Source: Myroides fluvii
GTDB lineage: Bacteria; Bacteroidota; Bacteroidia; Flavobacteriales; Flavobacteriaceae
Assembly (NCBI RefSeq): GCF_009792295.1
Contig: NZ_CP039934.1
Span: 1,942,501 to 2,006,500, forward strand
Direction: 5' to 3'
DNA length: 64,000 nt
Shown here: positions 36,688-45,939 of the stretch, one piece after another
Layout of the letters: each line of letters starts with the position of its first letter
Position numbering within the stretch: the first letter of the stretch is position 1
Notes under the pieces: model-generated
Database searches by the model: none
Seen by the model: the letters and a program-made list of their open reading frames with translations, nothing else
Told to the model about the DNA's origin: nothing
Translations under genes and position numbers: made by a program

Positions 36688-37977
36688 ATGAAAGAAGCTT
36701 TTGTACACTACGTTTGGGAAAAGCAATTGTTTACCACGCCATTCTTGCAGACGGAACAAAAGCAAGAGATTAGCGTTATTCATCCAGGGCAATGGTCTAC
36801 GTTGGCTGGCCCTGATTTTTTTAATGCACAAATTTCCATTGATGGACAAGTTTGGGCTGGTAATATTGAAGTTCATCTCCAATCTTCGGATTGGTATCGG
36901 CATCATCACGAACGAGATGTTCGGTATGATAATGTAATTTTACACGTTGTATGGGAATATGATACACCCGTGTTTAATTCTCAAGGCATAGAAATACCTA
37001 CTTTGCTTGTACCTACCTACATTCAACCAGCAGTATTAACACAAACACAGCGACTCTTTGCACCTAAAGCAACCATTAATTGCCAAACCTTAATAGGGGA
37101 TAGTCTAACTCCAATTGCCTGGTATAAATGGAAAGAGACCTTATATGTAGAACGCTTAGAAGAAAAGGGGATGCAAATTGAGTCGCTCCTAACAGATACA
37201 AAAGGCGATTGGAATCAGGTGCTATGGTGTATGCTCGCTAAAAACTTTGGATTAAACATCAATGGGGATGCTTTTTTCTCTCTAGCAAGAGCACTGCCTA
37301 TTCAAACGCTACTTAAAGAAGGAGATGAGTTACCCAATATTGAAGCCTTGCTCTTTGGAATGGCTGGATTCTTGAATGCGGAAGAAAAGGAAATACTCGA
37401 TCGTTACTATTGGGATTTGACCAAACGATGGACGTTTTTTCGACACAAATACCAGCTCAAGGAACGCAATGTTCAAGAAATGCATTTCTTTAAACTGAGA
37501 CCCACTAATTTCCCTACTATTCGCTTAGCTCAATTAGCCTCGTTGATCTATAGTCAGAAGTACAAATTTGCTGCACTGCTTCAAATGCAGGGCATAAGTG
37601 AATTAAAAAGCATGCTTCAAACGGATGTCAGTGCGTATTGGCAAACCCATTACGCATTTGGAAAAGAAGGAAAAAAAGCAACAAAAAAATTGTCAACCCC
37701 TTTTCAAGAGCTCCTGCTCTTGAACACAATTATTCCCATTCAATTTATATTTGAACGCCAGAAAGGAAATGCAGAACATGTGGAACAAATTGTCGAAATG
37801 AGTAGGCAACTCCAACTAGAAACGAATGCAGTAACTACGTTATTTCAAAAAGAAGGAGTGAATTTAGAAAGTGCTTTTGATTCGCAAGCCATGATTCAAT
37901 TAAACAAAAAGTACTGTCTGTGGAATAAATGTTTGTCTTGCGCAGTAGGCATGGCAATTTTAAATAAAAAGAACTAA
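36688..37977 (+). CDS. DUF2851 family protein
   Basis: About 429 residues from the ATG at 36688, chosen because AAGGAG lies just upstream and the family begins MKEAFVHYVWE...; the open frame extends 54 bases further up. DUF2851 hallmarks: HPGQWSTLAGPDFFNAQISI, WAGNIEVHLQSSDWYRHHHE and DNVILHVVWEYD in the first 110 residues, which resemble a nuclease-like active site (E, H and D residues), though activity is unproven. The C-terminal half is helical and ends with CLWNKCLSCAVG, a CxxC-type pair. Function is unknown. It is followed after 28 nt by the PspC-like gene. Confidence 0.85.
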   Translation: MKEAFVHYVWEKQLFTTPFLQTEQKQEISVIHPGQWSTLAGPDFFNAQISIDGQVWAGNIEVHLQSSDWYRHHHERDVRYDNVILHVVWEYDTPVFNSQGIEIPTLLVPTYIQPAVLTQTQRLFAPKATINCQTLIGDSLTPIAWYKWKETLYVERLEEKGMQIESLLTDTKGDWNQVLWCMLAKNFGLNINGDAFFSLARALPIQTLLKEGDELPNIEALLFGMAGFLNAEEKEILDRYYWDLTKRWTFFRHKYQLKERNVQEMHFFKLRPTNFPTIRLAQLASLIYSQKYKFAALLQMQGISELKSMLQTDVSAYWQTHYAFGKEGKKATKKLSTPFQELLLLNTIIPIQFIFERQKGNAEHVEQIVEMSRQLQLETNAVTTLFQKEGVNLESAFDSQAMIQLNKKYCLWNKCLSCAVGMAILNKKN

Positions 37978-38005
37978 ATTTGTATTGCTACAAAGAAATT
38001 GGAAT

Positions 38006-38227
38006 ATGATAAACAATTTGCGTTATTTTTTTGAAAAGCACGGATTTAAAGTATCTACCCGTTTGGGTGATCGCTTGGGAATTCGCGTGACTAATATTCG
38101 CCTCTTTTTTATTTATCTGTCTTTTTTTACGTTGGGATTGGCTTTTGCACTCTATCTGACCTTAGCCTTTATTGTAAGGTTAAAAGATTTAATCTATACG
38201 AAACGCAGTTCTGTATTTGATTTGTAA
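38006..38227 (+). CDS. PspC-like small membrane protein
   Basis: 73 residues from the ATG at 38006, preferred over an in-frame ATG 21 bases upstream because the family starts MINNLRYFFEKHGF. The first half is the PspC-type helical segment (STRLGDRLGIRVTNIRLFFI) and the second a membrane segment (YLSFFTLGLAFALYLTLAFIV), then a conserved tail KDLIYTKRSSVFDL. The family is related to phage shock protein C, which senses membrane stress in other bacteria; here no other psp genes are present. It follows the DUF2851 gene closely and is probably co-transcribed. Confidence 0.78.
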   Translation: MINNLRYFFEKHGFKVSTRLGDRLGIRVTNIRLFFIYLSFFTLGLAFALYLTLAFIVRLKDLIYTKRSSVFDL

Positions 38228-38282
38228 AACTAAATAGACGAACTTTCCGCTTTGACTAGTGATGCACAACGCTGTGTGTTGT

Positions 38283-39182
38283 ATGAAATATTTTTATCAC
38301 TGGTATTATTATACCCAATCTCAAAAACGAGGTTTTATTGCTTTCCTAGTTATTTTTTTGATGATACAATTTCTATTGTTTTTGTATTATCAACAACAAC
38401 CAACAACCAATAATCAGTACGTATTAGCTCGTGATGAGCAACAATCCATCCAAAGAGAACTAGATAGTTTGCGTCTGATGAACGCGAAGAAAAAAGACAC
38501 CATTTATCCGTTTAATCCAAATTACATAACCGATTACAAGGGATATATACTCGAATTGACTCCAGTGGAAATTGATCGTATATTAGTGTATAGGTCAGAA
38601 AACCAGTATATTAATTCTGCTCAAGAGTTTCAACAGTTGACAGGTGTTTCGAATAGATGGATGGAGAAGTATGAACGTTATTTTATATTTGGAAATCGAT
38701 ACAAAAAAAAGACCGCTACCGCTACTAGTCGTTCTAGTACTGTAGGAAATCAATCCCAAACAAGGGTGAGCGCGAAAGATGTACGCGATATCAATGTAGC
38801 AACTGCCACCGAATTACAAGAAATCCACGGTATTGGCCCCGTCTTATCTAAGCGAATTTTAGATGATCGCGATCGATGGGGGGGATATGTCCACATGGAT
38901 CAGGTCAAGTTTGTGTATGGATTATCTCAGCAAGTAGTGGAATCAATTTTATTGCAGTTTGCCGTTCTTACACCAAGCGCAAAAACGCCAATAGATTTGA
39001 ATAACTCAACTATTAATGATTTGAAAAATATACCTTATTTGAATTATTATCTCGCAAGAGAGATTGTTAAATATAGAAGTTTACACGGTGATTTCGTTAA
39101 TAAAGAGCAATTAAAAGAAATTGAAAAAATTCCTCTTGACAAGATTGATATAATTAGTTTATATTTGGAAATTAGGAATTAA
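38283..39182 (+). CDS. Helix-hairpin-helix (ComEA-like) membrane protein
   Basis: About 299 residues from ATG 38283 (MKYFYHWYYYTQSQKRGF); an in-frame ATG exists 24 bases upstream. One membrane segment near 20-37 anchors it. It carries two or three helix-hairpin-helix motifs: an early degenerate one (LTPVEIDRILVYRSENQYIN), a clear one (INVATATELQEIHGIGPVLS KRI), and a C-terminal one (IDLNNSTINDLKNIPYLNYY). Such motifs bind DNA without sequence preference. The layout, anchor plus HhH repeats, recalls ComEA, a DNA receptor in natural uptake, but no com genes are near, so a DNA-uptake role is only a possibility. The next gene starts 11 nt downstream. Confidence 0.82.
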   Translation: MKYFYHWYYYTQSQKRGFIAFLVIFLMIQFLLFLYYQQQPTTNNQYVLARDEQQSIQRELDSLRLMNAKKKDTIYPFNPNYITDYKGYILELTPVEIDRILVYRSENQYINSAQEFQQLTGVSNRWMEKYERYFIFGNRYKKKTATATSRSSTVGNQSQTRVSAKDVRDINVATATELQEIHGIGPVLSKRILDDRDRWGGYVHMDQVKFVYGLSQQVVESILLQFAVLTPSAKTPIDLNNSTINDLKNIPYLNYYLAREIVKYRSLHGDFVNKEQLKEIEKIPLDKIDIISLYLEIRN

Positions 39183-39193
39183 ATTAAACAACC

Positions 39194-40336
39194 ATGAATT
39201 TTGAATACAATGAAACTCAAGCAATGATTGCTGAGTCTATTAGAGATTTCGCAGAACAAAATATTCGTCCATATATTATGGAGTGGGATGAAGCACAGAT
39301 TTTTCCTGTTGATTTATTTAAGAAATTAGGAGAAATGGGTTATATGGGAGTACTGGTTCCAGAAGAATACGGAGGATCAGGACTGAATTACCACGAATAT
39401 ATTACCATTGTAGAAGAAATATCAAAAGTAGATTCGTCAATTGGTTTATCTGTTGCGGCTCATAATTCATTATGTACAAACCACATTTTGACATTTGCCA
39501 ATGAGGAGCAAAAGAAAAGATGGTTGCCAAAATTAGCAACTGCAGAGTGGATTGGTGCTTGGGGATTAACGGAGCACAATACGGGTTCTGATGCAGGTGG
39601 AATGAGTACTACGGCTGTTAAAGATGGTGATCATTGGGTGTTGAATGGAGCTAAAAACTTTATTACGCACGCGATTTCTGGTAATGTAGCAGTTGTTATT
39701 GTTCGTACAGGAGAAAAAGGAGATTCACGTGGAATGACTGCTTTCGTAGTTGAAAAAGGTACCCCAGGATTTTCAAGTGGAAAAAAAGAAAATAAATTGG
39801 GAATGCGTGCTTCAGAGACCGCAGAATTGATTTTTGATAATTGTCGTGTTCCAGATGCAAACCGCTTAGGTGAAGTTGGAGAAGGATTTATCCAAGCGAT
39901 GAAAGTATTAGATGGTGGTCGTATCTCAATCGGAGCATTATCTTTAGGAATTGCTAAAGGAGCTTACGAAGCAGCGTTGAAATATTCAAAAGAAAGAGTG
40001 CAGTTTGGAAAACCAATTAGCGATTTCCAAGCAATCGGATTCAAATTAGCAGATATGGCTACTGAAATCGAAGCTTCTGAATTGTTATTGCACAAAGCAG
40101 CTTTCTTGAAAAACAACAATAAACCCATGACTAAATTAGGAGCAATGGCAAAAATGTATGCTTCTGAAGTGTGTGTGAAAGTTTCTACTGATGCAATCCA
40201 AATTCACGGCGGGTATGGATACACGAAAGATTTCCCAGTTGAAAAATTCTTCCGTGATTCAAAACTATGTACCATTGGAGAAGGAACAACGGAAATTCAA
40301 AAGTTAGTTATTTCTAGAAATATCTTAAAAGAGTAG
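39194..40336 (+). CDS. Acyl-CoA dehydrogenase
   Basis: 380 residues, the usual size. Three-domain flavoprotein: N-terminal helical domain, middle beta domain with [17 protein letters not shown] (FAD/substrate contacts) and the C-terminal helical domain with [20 protein letters not shown] and the final [18 protein letters not shown]. The catalytic Glu of short/medium-chain enzymes is expected in the EGTTEIQ segment. It oxidises acyl-CoA to enoyl-CoA in fatty acid or branched-chain amino acid breakdown; chain length cannot be fixed from this. It is probably transcribed on its own or after the HhH gene, and a strong terminator follows. Confidence 0.94.
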   Translation: MNFEYNETQAMIAESIRDFAEQNIRPYIMEWDEAQIFPVDLFKKLGEMGYMGVLVPEEYGGSGLNYHEYITIVEEISKVDSSIGLSVAAHNSLCTNHILTFANEEQKKRWLPKLATAEWIGAWGLTEHNTGSDAGGMSTTAVKDGDHWVLNGAKNFITHAISGNVAVVIVRTGEKGDSRGMTAFVVEKGTPGFSSGKKENKLGMRASETAELIFDNCRVPDANRLGEVGEGFIQAMKVLDGGRISIGALSLGIAKGAYEAALKYSKERVQFGKPISDFQAIGFKLADMATEIEASELLLHKAAFLKNNNKPMTKLGAMAKMYASEVCVKVSTDAIQIHGGYGYTKDFPVEKFFRDSKLCTIGEGTTEIQKLVISRNILKE

Positions 40337-40353
40337 TTTCTTTATTATATACT

Positions 40354-40383
40354 AAAAAGGTCAACCCGAGGGTTGACCTTTTT
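40354..40383. terminator. Bidirectional terminator after the acyl-CoA dehydrogenase gene
   Basis: A 13-bp stem AAAAAGGTCAACC/GGTTGACCTTTTT with a CGAG loop has T-runs on both strands. It can also serve the leftward symporter gene that ends 50 bases away. Confidence 0.85.
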
Positions 40384-40434
40384 AGTTTTTATGAGATAAG
40401 CCTTGAAAGAGAAGGTGATTTTTACTGAGAAAAA

Positions 40435-41628
40435 TTATCCCATCTCTCCTTCCTCTCCTGTTTGTTCATTTCCTTCACTGAACTTAGTAACTAGTAAGCT
40501 CAAGGCACCATCGCCTGTTATATTACAAGCTGTTCCAAAACTATCTTGTAAGGCGAAAATGGTTAATGTTAGCGCAATTCCCGCATCGTCAAAGCCAAGT
40601 ACGGATGTTATAATTCCCAAGGAAGCCATAACAGTACCTCCAGGAACTCCAGGAGCACCAATGGCAAAAATACCCAATAACAGAATAAAGAGAATCATCG
40701 TTCCAAAATCAGGTAAAGTACCGTACAAGACCAAAGAAACTGTCATCACAAAGAATACCTCTGTCAATACGGAACCACACAGGTGAATGTTCGAGAAAAA
40801 AGGAATAGTGAAGTTTGTTATGGACGGGTGAAGCACTTTACTTTGATTAGCAGCATGCAACGCTACACCTAAAGTAGCTGCCGATGACATGGTTCCTACC
40901 GCTGTTAAATAGGCTGGACCATAATGCTTCAAGATCTCCCAGGGGTTCTTTCTGCTGTAAATTCCCGCAATCGCATAAAGCACAGCTAACCAAACGAAAT
41001 GAGCCACTAGTACAATTAAAATCACCGTTAAGAATACGGGGAGCTGAGATTGAATCGATCCTTCATAACTGAGTAAGGCAAAATTACTCATGATGTAAAA
41101 AGGAAGAATAGGAATTAGTATGCGATTGACTAACAACAAAACAATAGCCTTAAACTGATCAAAAGCCCGTTCTAAAGGCCTTGCGTCTGTCCATAATATG
41201 CCAATACCAATCATCAGTGCTAAGGTTAGTGAAGTCATCACGCCAAATACTGGAGGAATATCTAATTTAAATAACATAGCGGGTATTTCTCTCAAATCAT
41301 TAGCTGTGTTTGCAATCTCTAATCTAGGAATTAATTCATATCCCAAAATGGAGCTAAAAAAACCAGCGCCTATGCTCGATAGATAAGCAATTAAAACAGA
41401 AAAACTAATAATCTTTATTGAATCTTTATCGAGTTTGGTGATCGAAGAAACTACAAAGCCAAGTATGATTAAAGGAACTAGAAACAAAATTACTTGACCT
41501 AAGATATGACGTGTCGATAAGATAATTTGCAGAAGTGCATCATTGAGATACCCCCCAAGGAGAAGACCAATTATTACACCAAGTAATAAGCGAAAAATGG
41601 TGTTGTTTACTATTTTTTTCATAGACAA
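40435..41628 (-). CDS. Dicarboxylate/amino acid:cation symporter (DAACS family)
   Basis: 397 residues with about eight hydrophobic helices and two re-entrant loops, as in GltPh. Family features: LVPLIILGFVVSSITKL near 50-67, a serine-rich hairpin GTMSSAATLGVAL near 250, and a C-terminal LFILLLGIFAIGAPGVPGGT then ALQDSFGTACNITGDGALSL, in which the NITGDG motif binds cation and substrate. It imports C4-dicarboxylates or acidic/neutral amino acids with Na+ or H+. The exact substrate is not readable. It is monocistronic and leftward. Confidence 0.9.
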   Translation of the reverse strand: MSMKKIVNNTIFRLLLGVIIGLLLGGYLNDALLQIILSTRHILGQVILFLVPLIILGFVVSSITKLDKDSIKIISFSVLIAYLSSIGAGFFSSILGYELIPRLEIANTANDLREIPAMLFKLDIPPVFGVMTSLTLALMIGIGILWTDARPLERAFDQFKAIVLLLVNRILIPILPFYIMSNFALLSYEGSIQSQLPVFLTVILIVLVAHFVWLAVLYAIAGIYSRKNPWEILKHYGPAYLTAVGTMSSAATLGVALHAANQSKVLHPSITNFTIPFFSNIHLCGSVLTEVFFVMTVSLVLYGTLPDFGTMILFILLLGIFAIGAPGVPGGTVMASLGIITSVLGFDDAGIALTLTIFALQDSFGTACNITGDGALSLLVTKFSEGNEQTGEEGEMG

Positions 41629-41852
41629 TATTTTATATAGAATTAGGGGTAAAAATAAAAAGCAACGATTGTTTTTCTTGCATCTGAAAAGTAAAATACC
41701 ATATAGATGGTAGACTAGGAGAATTAAAGAATTTAGTATTCAAATAGTATGTTTTTATAAATATTGTAATCAAACAATGAAATCTTTTTTATTCTACTCA
41801 AAAGAAGAGAGTAATAGAATTGATTTAAAAATGATAACTAGTTGTTTTTTTG
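41629..41852. other. Intergenic, no gene seen
   Basis: 224 AT-rich bases upstream of both the symporter and the TonB-dependent receptor genes. Together with the regulatory repeats and promoter to 41947 the gap is 319 bases. Apart from those repeats I see no structure in it. Confidence 0.5.
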
Positions 41853-41887
41853 CCATTCGCACACCTAAATCAACCATTCGCGCACCC
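41853..41887 (+). promoter_or_regulatory. Paired direct repeats, candidate LytTR-regulator site 1
   Basis: CCATTCGCACACC (41853-41865) and CCATTCGCGCACC (41874-41886) differ at one base and start exactly 21 bases apart, i.e. two helical turns. They end about 6 bases before the TTG of the promoter. LytTR domains are known to bind 9-bp direct repeats with this spacing; the regulator encoded 4 kb downstream is the natural candidate. A similar site precedes the next gene. Confidence 0.65.
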
Positions 41888-41892
41888 TTTTT

Positions 41893-41922
41893 TTGAGTGG
41901 AAGGAGTTGTGAACTACGTTTG
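41893..41922 (+). promoter_or_regulatory. Promoter of the TonB-dependent receptor gene
   Basis: TTG (41893-41895), 19 bases, TACGTTTG (41915-41922). This fits the Bacteroidota consensus; start codon ATG at 41948. Confidence 0.6.
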
Positions 41923-41947
41923 TATTGTAATTGAGAATAGAGAGAAG

Positions 41948-44080
41948 ATGAAAATACGGTTTGGTTTGTTGGTCACCTTGGGATGGTTTACCCTGCAAGC
42001 GCAGCATATACGAATAGCAGGGACTGTGCTAAATAAGAAGCATAAACCTATTGAACAAGTCAATGTGTATCTTGAAGGAAGTTTTGACGGAGCGTTGTCT
42101 GATGCGAAAGGATATTTTTCATTTGAAGTTGAAGATAGCCTGGTAGAGGGGGTGTTGAAATTAAAGCACCCAAATTATCTCCATCTCACAGTTCCCATTG
42201 CAATCAAACCCAATACTGTTCATCAGTTTGTCATGCAGGAAGGTGAAGAGTTGCTAGGAGAAATCGTCATCAAGACAGAGGGGAATGATCAAAGAAGAAA
42301 AAGTGAGCATTTCGTTTTTAATGCCATGGATGTTGTTAGTACTGCAGGGAGTCCAGGTAATATTATGGGGGTTTTGAATACTTTGCCAGGTGCACAAACT
42401 AATGGGGAAGACGGACGACTTTTAATACGGGGGGGAAAAGCAGAGGAAAGCGGTATGTATGTCAATGGGATTAAAGTATTTCAACCTTATACGGCTACAG
42501 TAGGAAATGTACCTGTTCGATCTAAATTTAATCCGTTCTTGTTTAAAGGGATGTCATTTTCTGCAGGAGGATATAGTGCGGAATTTGGAGACGCTTTATC
42601 AGGTATATTGGAATTAGATACTTCGAATGCAATTGATCCATCGCGAAAAGATAGTTCTATTTCTACCGTTGGAGTTAGTTTTGCTGAAACGCATCAGTGG
42701 GGGAAAAACTCGTTGTCTTACCATTTGAACTACCTAAATTTAGGAGCGTACACCAAGGTTATCAAACAACAGTATACAACGAAAAAACCATTTGCCACTA
42801 CATCAGGTGAAATGGTGTATAAACGAGAGATAAAAGAAGGAGGATATAAACTGTATGTTGCAGTTGACCTCTCTGAAATGGAATATGAACAAGCTGTAAA
42901 GCCAAGTCAGCGAATCGATACCTTATCTTTTCGATCAAATAACGTTTATCTGAATAGTGTATACCTTAAAAAACTAACGCCGTTTTTAAAATTAGATATC
43001 GGTACGGGATTAGGCTATACTCATTATAAAGGAAATTATAATGAAAAGTACATGGGAAGGAAGAATTGGGATTTGAATCAAAAAGTAAAGTTGTCATATC
43101 AATGGAATCGAGCGTTGCATACGATGGTTGGAGTAGATATTCATCGTGCTCAATTAGATTTGACAAGAGGGATAGAGGGATATACTCAAGATATCGAAGC
43201 CGATGCAACAAACACTGCATTCTTTGTTGAGAATAACTGGACAATTGTACCTGATTTAACGCTGAGAGCAGGAGTGCGAGTAAATAAATATACTGCAATT
43301 CCAACATGGACGATTGAACCAAGAACGAGAGTAACCTATCAATTGGATGCTAAACAACAGCTCTCTTTTTCATATGGAATTTTTAATCAAACACTAGCAC
43401 TCGAACAGGCATTGGAGGTGAAAAAAGAAGATTGGATGCAGGCCAGTCACTATATCCTGAATTATTCTTACACCTTTAAAAAACGAGAGCTAAGGACTGA
43501 ATTGTTTTACAAAACCTATGATAAGTTGCTGCTAACTCCTGTAAGAGAAGAAAAAGCATTCACGCAATTAGGAGAAGGATATGCAAGAGGTCTAGACTTG
43601 TTTTGGAGAGACAATACAACCTTTAAAAACTTTGCGTATTGGATAACCTATACCTATCTCGATTCTAAGCGAAAGGAGGCGTATTGGGAGCAATCGATAC
43701 AACCCTCGTATGTATCAAAGCATCACGTAGCTGTTGTGACGAAATACTGGATAGAAAAATGGAAATCTCAAGTAAGTATGACTTATAACTACAGTAGCCC
43801 CCGTTATTTTTATTCGGTTGATAGCACAAATCAAGTGCGGTATACAACTAGTGCTATTCACAATGTGAGTCTAAGTTGGGCTTATTTAGTAAGCGGACAG
43901 AAAATACTCTATGCTTCGGTGGATAATCTACTGGGACGCAATCCTACCTATGCTTATCAGTTTAATCAAATTGGAGGACAACCAGATTTGGTTCAGGCTT
44001 CTGCAAAGCGATTTATCTATGTTGGGTTTATGTGGACAATTAGCAAAGATAAAAAGTCAAATCAATTAGAGAATCTATAA
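41948..44080 (+). CDS. TonB-dependent receptor with carboxypeptidase-like N-terminal domain
   Basis: About 710 residues from ATG 41948 (MKIRFGLLVTLGW, a normal signal peptide ending LQAQ); the open frame extends upstream to a GTG that lies among promoter elements. A carboxypeptidase-D regulatory-like domain covers about 22-100 (IAGTVLNKKHKPIEQVNVYL), then a plug with NTLPGAQTNGEDGRLLIRGG and SGMYVNGIKVFQPY. The barrel ends with FIYVGFMWTISKD. It is shorter than the SusC proteins and has no SusD partner, so it resembles a siderophore- or small-ligand-type receptor. The ligand is unknown. Direct repeats and a promoter lie just upstream and are repeated before the next gene. Confidence 0.9.
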   Translation: MKIRFGLLVTLGWFTLQAQHIRIAGTVLNKKHKPIEQVNVYLEGSFDGALSDAKGYFSFEVEDSLVEGVLKLKHPNYLHLTVPIAIKPNTVHQFVMQEGEELLGEIVIKTEGNDQRRKSEHFVFNAMDVVSTAGSPGNIMGVLNTLPGAQTNGEDGRLLIRGGKAEESGMYVNGIKVFQPYTATVGNVPVRSKFNPFLFKGMSFSAGGYSAEFGDALSGILELDTSNAIDPSRKDSSISTVGVSFAETHQWGKNSLSYHLNYLNLGAYTKVIKQQYTTKKPFATTSGEMVYKREIKEGGYKLYVAVDLSEMEYEQAVKPSQRIDTLSFRSNNVYLNSVYLKKLTPFLKLDIGTGLGYTHYKGNYNEKYMGRKNWDLNQKVKLSYQWNRALHTMVGVDIHRAQLDLTRGIEGYTQDIEADATNTAFFVENNWTIVPDLTLRAGVRVNKYTAIPTWTIEPRTRVTYQLDAKQQLSFSYGIFNQTLALEQALEVKKEDWMQASHYILNYSYTFKKRELRTELFYKTYDKLLLTPVREEKAFTQLGEGYARGLDLFWRDNTTFKNFAYWITYTYLDSKRKEAYWEQSIQPSYVSKHHVAVVTKYWIEKWKSQVSMTYNYSSPRYFYSVDSTNQVRYTTSAIHNVSLSWAYLVSGQKILYASVDNLLGRNPTYAYQFNQIGGQPDLVQASAKRFIYVGFMWTISKDKKSNQLENL

Positions 44081-44082
44081 GT

Positions 44083-44115
44083 ACAGTTCAGACGTACTCC
44101 TTGACCATTCGCGCA
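44083..44115 (+). promoter_or_regulatory. Paired direct repeats, candidate LytTR-regulator site 2
   Basis: ACAGTTCAG (from 44083) and ACCATTCGC (from 44104) start 21 bases apart. The first fits the LytTR half-site pattern I remember, [TA][AC][CA]GTTN[AG][TG], at every position. The second shares the CCATTCGCGCA core with site 1. As at site 1, the second repeat ends just before the TTG of a promoter. Confidence 0.6.
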
Positions 44116-44124
44116 GTGTTGTTT

Positions 44125-44153
44125 TTGGTTTAGGTCATGTTGCTCTACATTTA
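44125..44153 (+). promoter_or_regulatory. Promoter of the TPR-like secreted protein gene
   Basis: TTG (44125-44127), 18 bases, TACATTTA (44146-44153), seven of eight matches to the -7 box. The distance from the repeats to the start codon at 44177 is almost the same as in front of the receptor gene. Confidence 0.5.
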
Positions 44154-44176
44154 GTTTATATTTAAAAATGTACTCG

Positions 44177-44800
44177 ATGAAAAAGTTATTAATTTTAGGT
44201 TTTACTGTATTTAGTTTAGTGTGTTTTGGGCAATCTAAATACGAAAAAGGTATGCAGAAAGCCCTTGAGCAATGGCAAGGTGGGCAAATAAAAGAAGCTA
44301 TAGCTCTTTTGGAGCGCATTGCTGCTTCTGACAAGGAAAATTGGGTGCCTGTATATTATCAGGTATTTATTGAAATAACACAGGGTTTCAACAATCCACA
44401 GGAAGCAGCTGTAGAAGAGGAGATTGAACGCAATCGCATCATCATTGAGCAATGGCTGAATAAAGGAGGGGAAGAATGGTATGTGTTAAAAGGAATGAAT
44501 GAAACATTAGAACTCATTACTGATCCCATGACGAAAGGGATGACTCAAAGTCCAATCATTAATCAAGCCTATGAGCAAGCTGTAGCATTAAATCCAAAGA
44601 ATCCAAGAGCAGTATATTCCCTTGCTAGTTTTCATTTAAATAGTGCGAAATTTATGAAAGTAGATGTAGATTACTATTGTAAGATGTTGCATAAATCAAT
44701 TGAATTATTCGATCAACAAACAAGTGAGATTCCTTTCTATCCCTCTTGGGGAAAGGATTGGGCTGTAAAAACACAAGAGTTGTGTGTAAATAAAAATTAA
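44177..44800 (+). CDS. Secreted TPR-like protein of unknown function
   Basis: About 207 residues from ATG 44177 (MKKLLILGFTVFSLVCFGQ, a normal signal peptide cleaved after about residue 18); an ATG 9 bases upstream is also possible. The mature protein is helical. KGMQKALEQWQGGQIKEAIA LLERIAA and AYEQAVALNPKNPRAVYSLA look like two TPR-type repeats. Cys residues occur near the end (DYYCKML, TQELCVN). I do not recognise a family name with certainty, and similar small periplasmic proteins occur beside receptors in flavobacteria. It lies between the receptor and the kinase genes and has its own promoter with paired repeats, so it probably belongs to the same regulon. Confidence 0.65.
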   Translation: MKKLLILGFTVFSLVCFGQSKYEKGMQKALEQWQGGQIKEAIALLERIAASDKENWVPVYYQVFIEITQGFNNPQEAAVEEEIERNRIIIEQWLNKGGEEWYVLKGMNETLELITDPMTKGMTQSPIINQAYEQAVALNPKNPRAVYSLASFHLNSAKFMKVDVDYYCKMLHKSIELFDQQTSEIPFYPSWGKDWAVKTQELCVNKN

Positions 44801-44853
44801 GGGATAGTTTGTTTTATTGTATTTTTGGGTCATCGTAAAAAGGGAAAGAAATC

Positions 44854-45939
44854 ATGTGTATTAATTGGTATCGACATATAACATTAGTGGTGATTTTTGG
44901 TGTAGTTAGCTGTATGTCTACGTCTTATTATTACTTTAATAAAGCGAGACATGTAACTGATTTTTCTTATGTGGATTATCTATTCTCGAAAAATGCACTG
45001 CTTTCTTTTTTGATTACCTTACTTATTTATGGGGCGAACGTTGCTACTACGCTATTGTTGAATTTTATGCTGAACAAACGAGATCAGAAGGCAAAAATTC
45101 CATTGCGTAGAAATTTGCGCAATATCGTATTTTTTGCCAATGGGTTACTGGTGTCTATTTTCTCGTATTATTTTTTCTTGAGTGTTTTGTTGTGGGCTTT
45201 TTATGATGTCTCCTTCTCTTCCTTTTATTCTGGAAGAAACTTGCATCTAGCTGATTTGCTAGGTGTGGTGTTAATTAGTTTTTTTATTATTCTGATTGTA
45301 TTTGTATTTTCATATAATGATCAGGTAAGACTGCTAGAATTGAAAAACAAAGAAATGGAAATTGCGTTGCAGAAAACCCAAATAGCACACATGAAAGAAC
45401 AATTGTCTCCTCATTTTTTGTTTAACAATTTAAATGTGTTAATTAGTACGATTCAAGAAGATTCAGCAAAAGCAGAGCAATTCGCACGTTCTTTTTCTAA
45501 AATATACCGCTATGTGTTGGAACGTCTTGATGATACCTCTTGTGCGTTAGCCGATGAACTGCTATTTATTAAAGACTACGTTTATCTGTTGAATGTTCGC
45601 TATGACAATGCGATTGATTTTCATATTGAAAAAGAGGTGATGCAAAATAGCGAAGTACAAGTGCCTACGTTAAGCTTGCAATTGTTGATAGAGAATGTAG
45701 TGAAGCACAATACAATTCCGTCCGAAGGGAAGCTGAGAATAGAATTAAAAATGGAGGGTGATTATCTGGTTCTGTGGAATGAAAAAAGTGGAAAACCCAA
45801 TCAAGTGTATTCATCAGGTGTGGGATTGCAAAATTTGTCTAAACGATGCCAGTTGTTGGTGAAAAAAGAGATAGAAATACAAGATGTAACAGATGGGTTT
45901 AGTGTGAAAATACCACTGTATAGTAAAGATGAAATATGA
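44854..45939 (+). CDS. LytS-type sensor histidine kinase
   Basis: 361 residues. Four membrane segments lie at about 6-27, 46-75, 88-118 and 129-154, with little periplasmic loop, so the signal may be sensed in the membrane. The His_kinase domain has the phospho-acceptor H187 in LSPHFLFNNLNVL. The ATPase part has the N box (LQLLIENVVKHN) and a G box (SGVGLQNLSKRCQ). The coiled coil LELKNKEMEIALQKTQIAHM links membrane and kinase. Its stop overlaps the start of the LytTR regulator gene by 4 nt (ATGA), so they are a co-translated pair. Confidence 0.93.
   Translation: MCINWYRHITLVVIFGVVSCMSTSYYYFNKARHVTDFSYVDYLFSKNALLSFLITLLIYGANVATTLLLNFMLNKRDQKAKIPLRRNLRNIVFFANGLLVSIFSYYFFLSVLLWAFYDVSFSSFYSGRNLHLADLLGVVLISFFIILIVFVFSYNDQVRLLELKNKEMEIALQKTQIAHMKEQLSPHFLFNNLNVLISTIQEDSAKAEQFARSFSKIYRYVLERLDDTSCALADELLFIKDYVYLLNVRYDNAIDFHIEKEVMQNSEVQVPTLSLQLLIENVVKHNTIPSEGKLRIELKMEGDYLVLWNEKSGKPNQVYSSGVGLQNLSKRCQLLVKKEIEIQDVTDGFSVKIPLYSKDEI

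Noticed and set aside
41897-41947. Upstream GTG start for the TonB-dependent receptor
   Set aside because: The extra 17 codons overlap the promoter and would place a polar stretch before the signal peptide that begins at the ATG at 41948.
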